Shown: positions 1-7,328 of the stretch, piece after piece | How positions within the stretch are numbered: the stretch's first letter is position 1 | How the letters are laid out: every line of letters starts with the position of its first letter | DNA from: Casp-actino8 sp046091365 | Lineage (GTDB): Bacteria > Actinomycetota > Acidimicrobiia > Acidimicrobiales > Ilumatobacteraceae | Assembly (NCBI GenBank): GCA_046091365.1 | Contig: JBJTBM010000039.1 | Coordinates: 1 to 30,084 of the forward strand | Direction of reading: 5' to 3' | DNA length: 30,084 nt | Notes under the pieces: model-generated | Seen by the model: only the letters and a program-made list of their open reading frames with translations | Told to the model about the DNA's origin: nothing | Databases searched by the model: none | Program-made: the position numbers and the translations under genes

Positions 1-1122
1 AACCTTCCACAATTCTTCGTTCGTATACGGGTTGAAGTCGAGTGTCGCCGACACCCGAGACGCGAGACCGGTGTTCATACGGATGAAATTCTGCATCTCG
101 ACGGGATAGCCCGCAAAGAAAACGGCTACGTCGTTGCGGTAGGTCTCCATCAACTGGATCAATTCCGCGACCGCCTCGTCGCCGAAATCATGGTCACCTC
201 CATTCAACGAGTACGCCTCGTCGATGAAGAGCACCCCACCCAGAGCCTGAGTGAAGATTCCCCGCGTCTTGAGGGCGGTCTGACCGAGGTAACCGGCGAC
301 GAGATCGGCTCGGGACGCTTCGATGAACTTCGGGTAACGAACGATTCCCAACGCCGCGTACAACTCGGTCAGCAACCGCGCACCGACGGTCTTGCCCGTA
401 CCGGGATCTCCCAGCAATACGAGGTGTCGGGACATCTCGAGGTTCCGAGATAATCCGGCGCGACGGCGCAGATTCTCGGTGTGACACTGAGCGACCAATG
501 AACGCGACCAGTCGGCGACAGTGGTCATTCCCTCCATCTGGGCCAACTCCCCGAGAATCTCGTCGATCGGTCGCGGCTCGAACACAGACGCTCGACGATT
601 TGTCGACATCTTGCGGCGTTCGTCCGCCGAGGGGGCGAGGTCGCGCTCCCGGGACAGAAGTGACCGTTGGCGTCGCTGCATCTCCTGGTGCAATGGGGAG
701 GAATCCGCTTCGGAGTCGGATACCGCTTCGACGTCGTTCAGCGGTGCGTACTCGACGGCGATCTCCAGACCGTACGTGCGCAGCAACCGACGAGCCTCGT
801 TCCAATCATCGCCGCATCGACGGCGAATGTCGCGCACAAGGTCCCGCAGGGCAAACCGAGCCGTCGTGCGGGCCGGATCGACGGAGCGCAGCAGTTGCAT
901 CGCCCGGATGTTCGGGTACCACTCCTCACCCAGCTCGATGTCCTCTTCATCCTCGCCGTCCTCGAGGGAGACGTTGATCAGGATCAGAATCTCCTCGTCG
1001 CTGAGGTGCGTGTCGTTGTCCTTCACCTGGATGAGATCGGTCGGTTCATCGTCATCCGGATAGTCGTCCAGAAGCAATTCCTCATCGGTTTCGTCGTGGT
1101 CGTAAAAGTCGTAGTCGCTCAT
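1..1122 (-). CDS. CbbX/SpoVK-type AAA+ ATPase, 3' part cut by the window edge
   Basis: The first 374 codons are visible with no stop before the edge, so the C-terminus is missing. The ATG at 1122 has a strong Shine-Dalgarno (GGAGGGG a few bases upstream). The first 60 or so residues are very acidic, with runs of Asp and Glu. A basic helical region follows, then an AAA+ core: Walker A GDPGTGKT near residues 235-242, Walker B VLFIDEA near 283, and a VFFAGYP sensor segment near 340. The pattern LLGDPGTGKT...GVLFIDEAYSL is typical of the CbbX / stage V sporulation protein K / EccA group. These are hexameric ATPases that remodel protein partners; the substrate here is unknown. It lies 107 bases downstream of the Tad pilus operon on the same strand, so it could be co-transcribed, but it has its own ribosome site. 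AAA+ family assignment is firm; a role in piliation is only inferred from position. Confidence 0.85.
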   Translation of the reverse strand, partial: MSDYDFYDHDETDEELLLDDYPDDDEPTDLIQVKDNDTHLSDEEILILINVSLEDGEDEEDIELGEEWYPNIRAMQLLRSVDPARTTARFALRDLVRDIRRRCGDDWNEARRLLRTYGLEIAVEYAPLNDVEAVSDSEADSSPLHQEMQRRQRSLLSRERDLAPSADERRKMSTNRRASVFEPRPIDEILGELAQMEGMTTVADWSRSLVAQCHTENLRRRAGLSRNLEMSRHLVLLGDPGTGKTVGARLLTELYAALGIVRYPKFIEASRADLVAGYLGQTALKTRGIFTQALGGVLFIDEAYSLNGGDHDFGDEAVAELIQLMETYRNDVAVFFAGYPVEMQNFIRMNTGLASRVSATLDFNPYTNEELWKV

Positions 1123-1171
1123 ATTCCCCTCCGGTAGGAAGAAAGATCGGTCGGGGCGCGTCTGTGCGGTC

Positions 1172-1207
1172 GAATTCGAGGGTTTTTGTGGTCGAAGACT
1201 CGAATTC
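1172..1207. repeat. Inverted repeat in the BTAD gene/AAA+ gene gap
   Basis: GAATTCGAG at 1172-1180 pairs with CTCGAATTC at 1199-1207 around an 18-base loop. It sits between the stop of the BTAD gene (1230) and the start of the AAA+ gene (1122). In minus-strand RNA it would form a 9-bp hairpin without a U-tract. It could be a tailless terminator of the pilus operon or an operator for the AAA+ gene; the sequence does not decide. Confidence 0.45.
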
Positions 1208-1229
1208 AGGGTGTCACGGAGGGGTCGTA

Positions 1230-2399
1230 TCACCCCGATGTGATCTCTCGCCAGAATTCGGCCATCGCGGCCGACGGAGACCCGTCCGACCACGGGTCAC
1301 TCGCCAGCATCCGAAGATACGAGTGCCATTCGGCCGCGAGTCCCGCTCGGTCACCGCGGCTCGCATGCAGTCGGAGTCGCCGGCCGATCAGGTCTTCGTA
1401 CCCCGGGGCGGCGAGCAGACCCTGAGCGGTCGCCCAATAGACCCCCTCGGCATCATCGAGTTCGGCGCACATGTCGGCCAGGAGTTGCGCCGAACGGACC
1501 ACCTGCATCGTGGCGTCGGTCGCCAGGCCGGTCGAATCGCTCCACAGGTACGAGGTGCCCGAGAACGGGGTTCCGCGAACCAACGACAGACCGAACCTCA
1601 ACGCCTCCACCCCCTCGTCCTCCGGCCACCGTCGGGCGTGGTCGTGACATCGACGCAGGATCTCGAGGTCGGTGACGATGCCCTTGACCGGCATCTCGTC
1701 GGTGAGTGTCACCGACAACCAGTCGCCATCACCTCCGACTTCGTTCAAGGCACGCCGAGCATCACTCGTCACGTTCGCGAACGTCGAATCCTTCACCTGG
1801 TCGACCCACATGTCACCTCGAGCCATCGAACGGAACCGTCGCGACGGATGCAAAGCGAGCCAGACCACCAGTTCCTCACTCCGCGCGCGGGCGAAGCGCA
1901 CCCGTGAGCCATCGGATCCGAGCACTTGCACCGGTCCGAGTACCGACACCACGAACTCGTGGGTCGGCACGCACGTGGGCACCACGTTGCGAACGATCAC
2001 GGGATACTCCTCCTTCTTCAGATCACCATCACTCAAGAGCGCCACGTCGGCCGGGGCGCTCGATCGCCGGAGCCGCTCACGTCCGAGAACGACCCCCAGA
2101 GCCGTCATTCCCGACACCACGGGGGTCAACCACACCGGGTCGTCACCATCAGTCGGAGTTGCTTCGCAGGAGGCGGCGCGGGCGCCCGTTCCGTCGAGCA
2201 CGATCGGCACGGTCGTGGCCCCGGCCACCACGAAGCGCGCGACCGCACCCATGAAGGTCCGCGTGGTCACCGAACCCCGAATCAGTCGCACGACGTCGAC
2301 CACGAGTGAGCCGACGATCCACACCAGGCACAACCCCACGACGACGATTGCTCCCCGTACGACAGTCGCGTCGGCGTCCCGAATCACCGAGCCGATCAC
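1230..2399 (-). CDS. Membrane-tethered BTAD (SARP-like) transcriptional regulator at the end of the Tad operon
   Basis: The preferred start is the GTG at 2399, which overlaps the upstream TGA as GTGA. A longer version from the GTG at 2438 (13 residues more) is possible and has a G-rich upstream stretch. The N-terminus holds two or three hydrophobic segments (IVVVGLCLVWIVGSLVV, a second near FVVAGATTVPIVL, and a weaker one). After a linker comes an OmpR/SARP-like winged-helix region (VSVLGPVQVLG... through SDARRALNEVG). The bacterial transcriptional activator domain follows, with helical repeats ending in LHASRGDRAGLAAEWHSYLR. Soluble SARPs have DNA-binding plus BTAD domains; membrane-anchored versions, often with LysM, occur at actinobacterial tad loci. 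No LysM is visible here. It probably acts in the cytoplasm at the membrane, perhaps controlling the pilus operon. Family confidence is good; target and DNA binding are inferred. Confidence 0.78.
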   Translation of the reverse strand: MIGSVIRDADATVVRGAIVVVGLCLVWIVGSLVVDVVRLIRGSVTTRTFMGAVARFVVAGATTVPIVLDGTGARAASCEATPTDGDDPVWLTPVVSGMTALGVVLGRERLRRSSAPADVALLSDGDLKKEEYPVIVRNVVPTCVPTHEFVVSVLGPVQVLGSDGSRVRFARARSEELVVWLALHPSRRFRSMARGDMWVDQVKDSTFANVTSDARRALNEVGGDGDWLSVTLTDEMPVKGIVTDLEILRRCHDHARRWPEDEGVEALRFGLSLVRGTPFSGTSYLWSDSTGLATDATMQVVRSAQLLADMCAELDDAEGVYWATAQGLLAAPGYEDLIGRRLRLHASRGDRAGLAAEWHSYLRMLASDPWSDGSPSAAMAEFWREITSG

Positions 2400-2794
2400 G
2401 TCGACACCACTCGGGCCGTGCGGGTCGACGACACCCACCGGTCGACCACCCCCACGAGATGAAGCAACGTCGTTCGCTGACGCATCCGAACCGTCACCGT
2501 GACGGACCAGAAGTCGGCGCTCACATCACCCTCGAGCCCGTTGGCGTCGAGATAGACGCGGGCCGAACGAACCGCTCGGGACGGATCGATGATGCGCCAT
2601 CCGGCGCGCACCAGCGTCACTTCCTGAGCCCCGACCCGGGCGGCGTTCTCGGCGTGATCGGAGGCCGAAACACGGGCCGCCACCAGACGCCCCCCGTCGA
2701 CGGCCAAGCCGGCGATCACCGCAAAGGTGAGCACGAGACCCAACACGAACCCGGTGACCACGCCACGATCACGACCAACTTCGACCGTCGACAT
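2396..2794 (-). CDS. TadG-like pilus-assembly membrane protein
   Basis: The ATG at 2794 shares one base with the stop of the preceding TadE-like gene (TGATG). A longer reading back to 2968 would overlap that gene extensively and is rejected. The 132-residue product begins MSTVEVGRDRG and continues into one hydrophobic helix (VVTGFVLGLVLTFAVIAGLAVDGG). A small extracytoplasmic domain follows. The helix ending in DGG and the segment VAARVSASDHAENAARVGAQE match the Rv3654c/TadG-like secretion proteins of actinobacterial tad loci. The RDRG motif before the helix is shared with the other pilins of this operon. It is probably a minor pilin or assembly factor at the membrane. No enzymatic motif is visible. 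Confidence 0.75.
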   Translation of the reverse strand: MSTVEVGRDRGVVTGFVLGLVLTFAVIAGLAVDGGRLVAARVSASDHAENAARVGAQEVTLVRAGWRIIDPSRAVRSARVYLDANGLEGDVSADFWSVTVTVRMRQRTTLLHLVGVVDRWVSSTRTARVVST

Positions 2795-3195
2795 CACTCT
2801 CCCCCGCGGAATCGATCGATCACCTCGGTCGACGAGGCGCTCAATGCCGTCGAACCGACTCCGAGCAATCCGAGTCCAAGTGACGATGTCGAACACGACA
2901 CCCGAACCGTCACCCATTGGGTGTTCCCCGTCGAGAATCGATCGGTCGACACCGAGACCCGAGCACATGATCGTTCACTACGAGCGAGATCGGCCACCAC
3001 CGCCGATTCGGCCACCGCGCGCATGCGAGGCTCCGACACCAGTGACGCCGCACGGGCACCCTGGTCGGCCGCATGTCGCACCGCGTCGACGCCGGCACCG
3101 GCCCGTCCGACATGCACGACGAACAGCAACAGCATGACGAGAAGCGGGGTCAGCAGAACCATCTCGACCGCGGCGCTCCCTCGATCCTCGATCAT
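2794..3195 (-). CDS. TadE-like pseudopilin (second copy in the operon)
   Basis: This 133-residue protein has the classic TadE N-terminus: EDRGSAAVEMVLLTPLLVML, meaning a charged patch, Gly-Ser, then a hydrophobic helix carrying the Glu (AAVEM). A long amphipathic alpha helix follows (RHAADQGARAAS), then a small beta-rich periplasm-facing domain with two Cys that could form a disulfide. The ATG at 3195 overlaps the preceding stop as ATGA, so translation is coupled. TadE proteins are minor pilins processed by the Tad prepilin peptidase and needed for Flp fibre assembly. The call rests on the N-terminal motif and operon position. Confidence 0.82.
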   Translation of the reverse strand: MIEDRGSAAVEMVLLTPLLVMLLLFVVHVGRAGAGVDAVRHAADQGARAASLVSEPRMRAVAESAVVADLARSERSCARVSVSTDRFSTGNTQWVTVRVSCSTSSLGLGLLGVGSTALSASSTEVIDRFRGGE

Positions 3196-3590
3196 CTCTC
3201 CGTCTCCAAAGTGGTTCGTTCGATGGGTTCCACGACGGTTCGCACGACTGTCGACGGGAAGAAGGGCACGAGTCGGGGGACGCGCACCTCCACGCTGAGG
3301 GTCACGCGCCCATCGCTCAACCCCACCGTCGGGGTGCGAACGAGCTCGCCCCCGAGGTCGACCACCTGTGCGGTCGCCTCGTACACCCCGGCCACCGCCC
3401 CGGGCAGCCCGGGCGTACGAGCGCCCGAGGCCACGGCGGCACCTCGCCCCGCCGCCGCCGAGGCGATGGCCGCCGAGTGGTACACCAAGGCCGCCTGTAA
3501 CCCCATCATCATCAGGAGCACGACCACGGGCACGACGAGCACCACCTGACTCGAGACCTCACCGCGGTCACGAACGACCCGAATGTCCAT
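3192..3590 (-). CDS. TadE-like pseudopilin (first copy)
   Basis: The 132-residue product starts MDIRVVRDRGEVSSQVV, then a strongly hydrophobic helix (VVLVVPVVVLLMMMGLQAAL). The helix ALVYHSAAIASAAAGRGAAVAS is typical of TadE-like minor pilins, and a short beta-rich tail follows. It differs from the second TadE copy in lacking the VEM glutamate and Cys residues, so the two are not a recent duplication. It begins 6 bases after the Flp-like pilin stop and ends in an ATGA overlap with the next gene. Annotated relatives are often called 'TadE family type IV pilus minor pilin'. Confidence 0.75.
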   Translation of the reverse strand: MDIRVVRDRGEVSSQVVLVVPVVVLLMMMGLQAALVYHSAAIASAAAGRGAAVASGARTPGLPGAVAGVYEATAQVVDLGGELVRTPTVGLSDGRVTLSVEVRVPRLVPFFPSTVVRTVVEPIERTTLETER

Positions 3591-3596
3591 ACCCGA

Positions 3597-3791
3597 TCAG
3601 CCGAGGTCGAGATCGTTGGCCTTGTCGCGCACCTTGCCCGACACGATCACGCCGACCGACAGCGCCAACGCGATGAGGGCCGCGGCCATGACCACGGTCG
3701 TCGCACTCACCTCTCCGCGGTCACGATCCTGCTCTCTCGCCGCGGCATACCTGATGCCGTAGTACTCCCAGAGTTGCCGGAAGTGGTTCAT
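3597..3791 (-). CDS. Flp-like major pilin candidate
   Basis: The start was set at the ATG at 3791 because GGAGA lies about 7 bases upstream. The in-frame ATG at 3803 (four residues earlier) has no Shine-Dalgarno. The 64-residue product has a charged leader of about 25 residues, then RDRGEVSATT and a single hydrophobic helix (VVMAAALIALALSVGVIVSGKV), and ends NDLDLG. Small size, leader/helix layout and position between tadC and tadE match an Flp pilin processed after the Gly. The usual Glu-Tyr at positions 5-6 of mature Flp is not seen; here Glu directly follows Gly. If a prepilin peptidase cuts after Gly, the mature pilin would be under 40 residues. Confidence 0.65.
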   Translation of the reverse strand: MNHFRQLWEYYGIRYAAAREQDRDRGEVSATTVVMAAALIALALSVGVIVSGKVRDKANDLDLG

Positions 3792-3825
3792 TGATGTCTC
3801 CATTTCTGTCTGTTGGTTGTGGTGA

Positions 3826-4614
3826 TCACGCGCCGAAGCCGGCGCTGATCATGGTCACGGCCGGATAGCCGAGAAGGAGTAGGAACGCGAGGAAGATCAC
3901 GACCATCGGAAGGCCCATACGCTCGGTGGCCGAGTTCGCCCGGGCCTCGATGTCAGCGAGATGCCTGGCGCGCATCGACTCCGCCCGCGCCACCAGAGAA
4001 GCCGTCACGTGCGCACCTTGCTCGCCACCGAGACGAATGGACGCCGCCAACTCGGGCAACTCGTCGACACCGATGCGCGCTCCGAGCACCGAAAGTTCGT
4101 CCCAGGGCGAGCGCCGGGTGGCGCGCGCGACATCGAGGGCGCGTTGGATCGACTCGAACGACGGCCCGCTACCGACGCGGGCCCCGGCCGCGAGTGCGGT
4201 CTCGAGGCCCGCACCACCCGACAACAGAACGGACACGAGATCGAGATACGCCGACAAGGCCAGACGGAAATCGCGACGGGCCGCCTCGGCCCGTGCGCGC
4301 AAACGGCGGACCGGCAGTCGGAAGCCCAACATCGCCAACGCGATCGACGCCCAAAGAACCACCAGCAACGGCGGTGGTGTGCCAACTCCCGCTCCGACGA
4401 CGAATACGACGATCGGTGCCATCGACCCCGCCACCGATCCCAACAATCGCTCGACGGCCACCGACCGAAGGTCGCGTCGACCGGCCTCGAGATCGGTCGG
4501 CGCCACCGCGAAGCGCCGCACGGTGAACGTGATCGCGGATTCACGATGAACGCGCCACGACCACAACATCATGCACAGTCCCAGTCCGACACCGAAACCA
4601 CACAGTGCGATCAC
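3826..4614 (-). CDS. tadC: TadC-like inner-membrane platform protein (T2SSF domain)
   Basis: A 262-residue membrane protein with a GTG start at 4614 overlapping the tadB stop as GTGA. It has an N-terminal helix, a pair of helices near residues 64-100 and a C-terminal helix (MVVIFLAFLLLLGYPAVTMI). The cytoplasmic loop contains RDFRLALSAYLDLVSVLLSGGAGLETALAAGA, the hallmark of the GspF/T2SSF domain. A second hallmark near the end reads ARANSATERMGLPMVV. TadB and TadC form the platform on which the TadA ATPase acts during pilus extrusion. A 34-base A/C-rich (mRNA sense) spacer separates it from the pilin gene, which has its own ribosome site, so the pilin may be translated at a different level. 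Confidence 0.88.
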   Translation of the reverse strand: MIALCGFGVGLGLCMMLWSWRVHRESAITFTVRRFAVAPTDLEAGRRDLRSVAVERLLGSVAGSMAPIVVFVVGAGVGTPPPLLVVLWASIALAMLGFRLPVRRLRARAEAARRDFRLALSAYLDLVSVLLSGGAGLETALAAGARVGSGPSFESIQRALDVARATRRSPWDELSVLGARIGVDELPELAASIRLGGEQGAHVTASLVARAESMRARHLADIEARANSATERMGLPMVVIFLAFLLLLGYPAVTMISAGFGA

Positions 4615-5312
4615 GAGCCCACCACCCGCTCATGGGCGACGAACCGACTGACCGTCTCGAACCGCCCCATACGCGTCAACATGAGCAACGCCGACGCGAA
4701 CATCGCGATCACCAAAGTGAGCACCAGGAGCCCCTCGGGAGTCGAGTAGGCGCGCAGGTACTCGCGCTGGAGGATCAACAGTCCGACCACGAAGACCGAG
4801 ATCACCGTGGCGATTATCCGCACTCCGCTGCGCAACCTGGCGCGCGCCACCCATACCCGTGTTCGCATCCGAGCGTCGTCGCGACAGCATTCGGCGAGGT
4901 GAGACAACAGAGTTGCGAAATCGCGCACGTGGTTCTCGGCTGCCACCACGAGAGCGGCGACCACGAAGTCGGCCAGCGGGTGATTGACCTCGGCGGCGAA
5001 GGTTCGCAGAGCTCGTGGAAGCGGAGTGACTCCGAGCCGGGCCGCCAGACGTCGGGCCGCTGGTCGAACGAGAACCGGTGCCGTCACCGCCGTCACCGTG
5101 AGCGACTGCTCGAGGCCGCGTGCACCGGAGATGGTGTCTCGGACCTGTTCGGTCCACACCGCGAGAGCCTCGACGAGTGCGGTCTCGTCGACCGTCGATC
5201 GTGAGGGCACCCGACGGGTCGGGCGGACGAACACCACGATCCCTCGCACACCGGAAAGCACCATCAGCACACCCGAGCCGAGTGCGAGACCGAACAAGAG
5301 ACGGATCATCAC
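4611..5312 (-). CDS. tadB: TadB-like inner-membrane platform protein (T2SSF domain)
   Basis: A 233-residue protein with ATG at 5312 overlapping the tadA stop as ATGA. One helix lies at the N-terminus (LLFGLALGSGVLMVLSGVRG), and two near the C-terminus (IIATVISVFVVGLLIL and GLLVLTLVIAMFASALLML). The cytoplasmic part between them includes LAVWTEQVRDTISGARGLEQSL and the T2SSF-like LADFVVAALVVAAEN. It is shorter than many TadB proteins (about 300 residues) but keeps the core. It is the partner of TadC and TadA in the pilus assembly platform. Confidence 0.87.
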   Translation of the reverse strand: MMIRLLFGLALGSGVLMVLSGVRGIVVFVRPTRRVPSRSTVDETALVEALAVWTEQVRDTISGARGLEQSLTVTAVTAPVLVRPAARRLAARLGVTPLPRALRTFAAEVNHPLADFVVAALVVAAENHVRDFATLLSHLAECCRDDARMRTRVWVARARLRSGVRIIATVISVFVVGLLILQREYLRAYSTPEGLLVLTLVIAMFASALLMLTRMGRFETVSRFVAHERVVGS

Positions 5313-6598
5313 ATTCCCGCCATCGCCTCGCCGTAGCCGTGCGGCGCCAGACGTCGGGCGAGATCAGTGGTCAAGGGGAATTGGGGGACGGCGGTGCCGT
5401 CGTCCGTCGGCGCGAAGATCTCGTTCGACACGATGCGGGGTCCGTCGGCGTCGACCACTTCGCGAATACCGGCCACTCGTCGTCGGCCGCGCTTGACCTC
5501 GACGTGAACAACGAGATGGACCGCGTTGGCGATGACCGAGTTCACCACCTCGATCGGCAACCCGGTGTCGGCCATGCTCACGTAGGCCGCCAGTTTGGCG
5601 AAGGCCGATCGGGTGCTGTCGGCGTGCAACGTGCACATCGAGCCGTTGTTGCCCTGACTCATGGCCAACAACATCGGAAAAGCCTCCGCGCCACGCACCT
5701 CGCCCACCACGACGCGATCAGGATCCATACGCAGCGCCATTCGGGTGAGGTCCGCAAGGTCTATCGCACCGTGGCCCTCGACGTTGGGGGCTCTGGTCTG
5801 CAGTGCGTCGAAGTCGGGATGCAAGCGAGCGAATCGATCGATACCCAACTCGTAGGCGTCCTCGATCGTGACGATTCGCTCGGCTGCCGGAATCTCGTTG
5901 AGTAGGGCCCGCAGGAGCGTCGTCTTCCCCGATCCCGTTCCGCCCACCACCACGATGTTGCGACGGGCCAGGACCGCCGCACGAAGGAACCGAAAGACGT
6001 CGACGGTCATGGCACCACCGCGCACAAGCTGTTCGAGCGACGAGAGCGAGAACTGGTGCTTGCGGATGACGAGTGACGGATGGGCCGACACTTCCATGAC
6101 CGCAAAGAGGCGACTGCCGTCGTCGAGACACAGGTTCAGTTCGGCGGTGCTGGCATCGAATCGTCGTTCGCCGTGGCGGCTGCGACTGGCAAGGGTGCGG
6201 ACGAGCCCGATCAAGTCGGCATCTGAGTTGGCCATCGGTTCGACGGCGTCTCGCCGACCGTCGCGATACTTCACCCAGGCCGGTCCGGTCCCCCGCACAT
6301 GGATGTCGGTGATTTCCGGATCATCGAGTAGGCGTTGCAACGGTCCGCAACCGAGCACGTTGTCGATCACCCGTTTCGTGAGGATCGATTCGTCGTCGAA
6401 CGTCGGTGGCGTCGCCGTACCGAGCATCGCCACCGTGGTCTTCTCGTCGAAGAACGCCCGGGCGACGCCCCGGACGAGTTCTTCCTCGTCGGCCAGGTTC
6501 GACAACCGACCGTCGCCTCGCCGTTCGTGTCGGTGATCGACGAGGGCGGTGGTCACGCGAGCCAATAGTTCGTCGTGCAACGAGTCCACGTCACTCAC
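5309..6598 (-). CDS. tadA: TadA/CpaF pilus-assembly ATPase
   Basis: A 429-residue secretion ATPase of the GspE/VirB11 superfamily. The Walker A motif is at residues 218-226 (VGGTGSGKT), the Asp box around ERIVTIEDAYEL, the Walker B-like segment RVVVGEVRG at about 295-303, and the His box GSMCTLHADS at 319-328. The N-terminal domain (ITDIHVRGTGPAWVKYRDG) is standard for CpaF. The start is a GTG at 6598 overlapping the upstream SAF-domain gene by 8 bases (GTGAGTGA). It powers Flp pilus assembly on the cytoplasmic face with TadB and TadC. All catalytic motifs are intact. Confidence 0.95.
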   Translation of the reverse strand: MSDVDSLHDELLARVTTALVDHRHERRGDGRLSNLADEEELVRGVARAFFDEKTTVAMLGTATPPTFDDESILTKRVIDNVLGCGPLQRLLDDPEITDIHVRGTGPAWVKYRDGRRDAVEPMANSDADLIGLVRTLASRSRHGERRFDASTAELNLCLDDGSRLFAVMEVSAHPSLVIRKHQFSLSSLEQLVRGGAMTVDVFRFLRAAVLARRNIVVVGGTGSGKTTLLRALLNEIPAAERIVTIEDAYELGIDRFARLHPDFDALQTRAPNVEGHGAIDLADLTRMALRMDPDRVVVGEVRGAEAFPMLLAMSQGNNGSMCTLHADSTRSAFAKLAAYVSMADTGLPIEVVNSVIANAVHLVVHVEVKRGRRRVAGIREVVDADGPRIVSNEIFAPTDDGTAVPQFPLTTDLARRLAPHGYGEAMAGM

Positions 6599-7211
6599 TC
6601 ACTTTCATCAAACGGATCTCGTCGCGACCGAGGAGCGTCGGGGCGTCGCTGACGTCGACCTTGAGAGTGACGACGCGGGTACCGTCGAGCGGATCGGGTG
6701 CGGAGATGTCCCACACCTCGAGCGTGGGCGTCTCGGCGACCGCGGTGACGCTTCCATCGGGGTTCCTCGAGGTCGTCAGTAGGCGCACCGTGTCACCGGA
6801 CGCGAGTTCGCCCGGAGCCTCACCGGGGGCGACCGTCAGTCCCACCAGACCCTCGGTGGCCGACAACCGTCCGGCCGCCGAGAGTTGCGCGGCGGTGAGA
6901 GGCGTGTCGGCCTCGACGTCGACCACCACCCGCATACCCACCACCGAGTTGGTCGCCGACACCGGCAAGAGTTCGATGTCGTCGGAACTGGTGAGAGTCA
7001 CGGTGGCCAGGTCGGACTGGTCGATGAGGTGACCGCGTCGAAGGTCGTGTCGCGCCACCAGCACGCGCGTGCCGGCCACCGCCGAACGCCCCCACACCAT
7101 CGCTCCGGTGACGCAGAGGGCGATGACGAGCGCACCCACCGCCACTTCCGGCGTGCGAACCGTCGACCGACGACCGGTGGTCGGCAACGGATTGACGATC
7201 GCTTGATTCAT
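6591..7211 (-). CDS. cpaB: CpaB/RcpC-like SAF-domain pilus protein, first gene of the operon
   Basis: A 206-residue protein with a single N-terminal helix (VAVGALVIALCVTGAMVWG). The SAF domain begins at VLVARHDLRRGHLIDQSDLATVTL and continues with SVVGMRVVVDVEADTPLTAAQLS. The C-terminal part (GLVGLTVAPGEAPGELASGDTVRLL) resembles the CpaB/RcpC domain. The ATG at 7211 has a strong Shine-Dalgarno (GGAGG, four bases upstream). This makes it the likely lead cistron of the tad operon. In diderms RcpC/CpaB sits near the secretin; no secretin gene is present here, as expected for a monoderm. Confidence 0.8.
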   Translation of the reverse strand: MNQAIVNPLPTTGRRSTVRTPEVAVGALVIALCVTGAMVWGRSAVAGTRVLVARHDLRRGHLIDQSDLATVTLTSSDDIELLPVSATNSVVGMRVVVDVEADTPLTAAQLSAAGRLSATEGLVGLTVAPGEAPGELASGDTVRLLTTSRNPDGSVTAVAETPTLEVWDISAPDPLDGTRVVTLKVDVSDAPTLLGRDEIRLMKVSE

Positions 7212-7325
7212 GGGACCTCCCGGTCGAAGTTGTGCAGGCGGGTGTGCCGTTCAGCGTGAACGATGGAGCCTTGAGGTTGAATAGGTCGCCAGTCCCACCA
7301 CGAGATCCGTCGGTAGATTGACCGC
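7212..7325. promoter_or_regulatory. Divergent promoter region between the tad operon and map
   Basis: A 114-base gap between two divergent genes. On the plus side a TAGATT hexamer precedes the map GTG by 6 bases. On the minus side cpaB has a clear Shine-Dalgarno but no convincing -10/-35 pair. The segment CCTTGAGG around 7269-7276 is palindromic and could be an operator. Confidence 0.5.
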
Positions 7326-7328
7326 GTG
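7314..7328 (+). promoter_or_regulatory. Putative leaderless start: TAGATT, 6 bases, GTG (map)
   Basis: TAGATT occupies 7314-7319 and the map GTG begins at 7326. A -10 element placed here would start transcription at or next to the start codon. No Shine-Dalgarno precedes this GTG. Confidence 0.6.

Noticed and set aside
194..805. A 203-codon open frame on the minus strand inside the AAA+ gene
   Set aside because: The AAA+ frame over the same bases has Walker motifs and a strong ribosome site; this frame gives an Arg-rich product typical of a shadow of GC-rich coding DNA.
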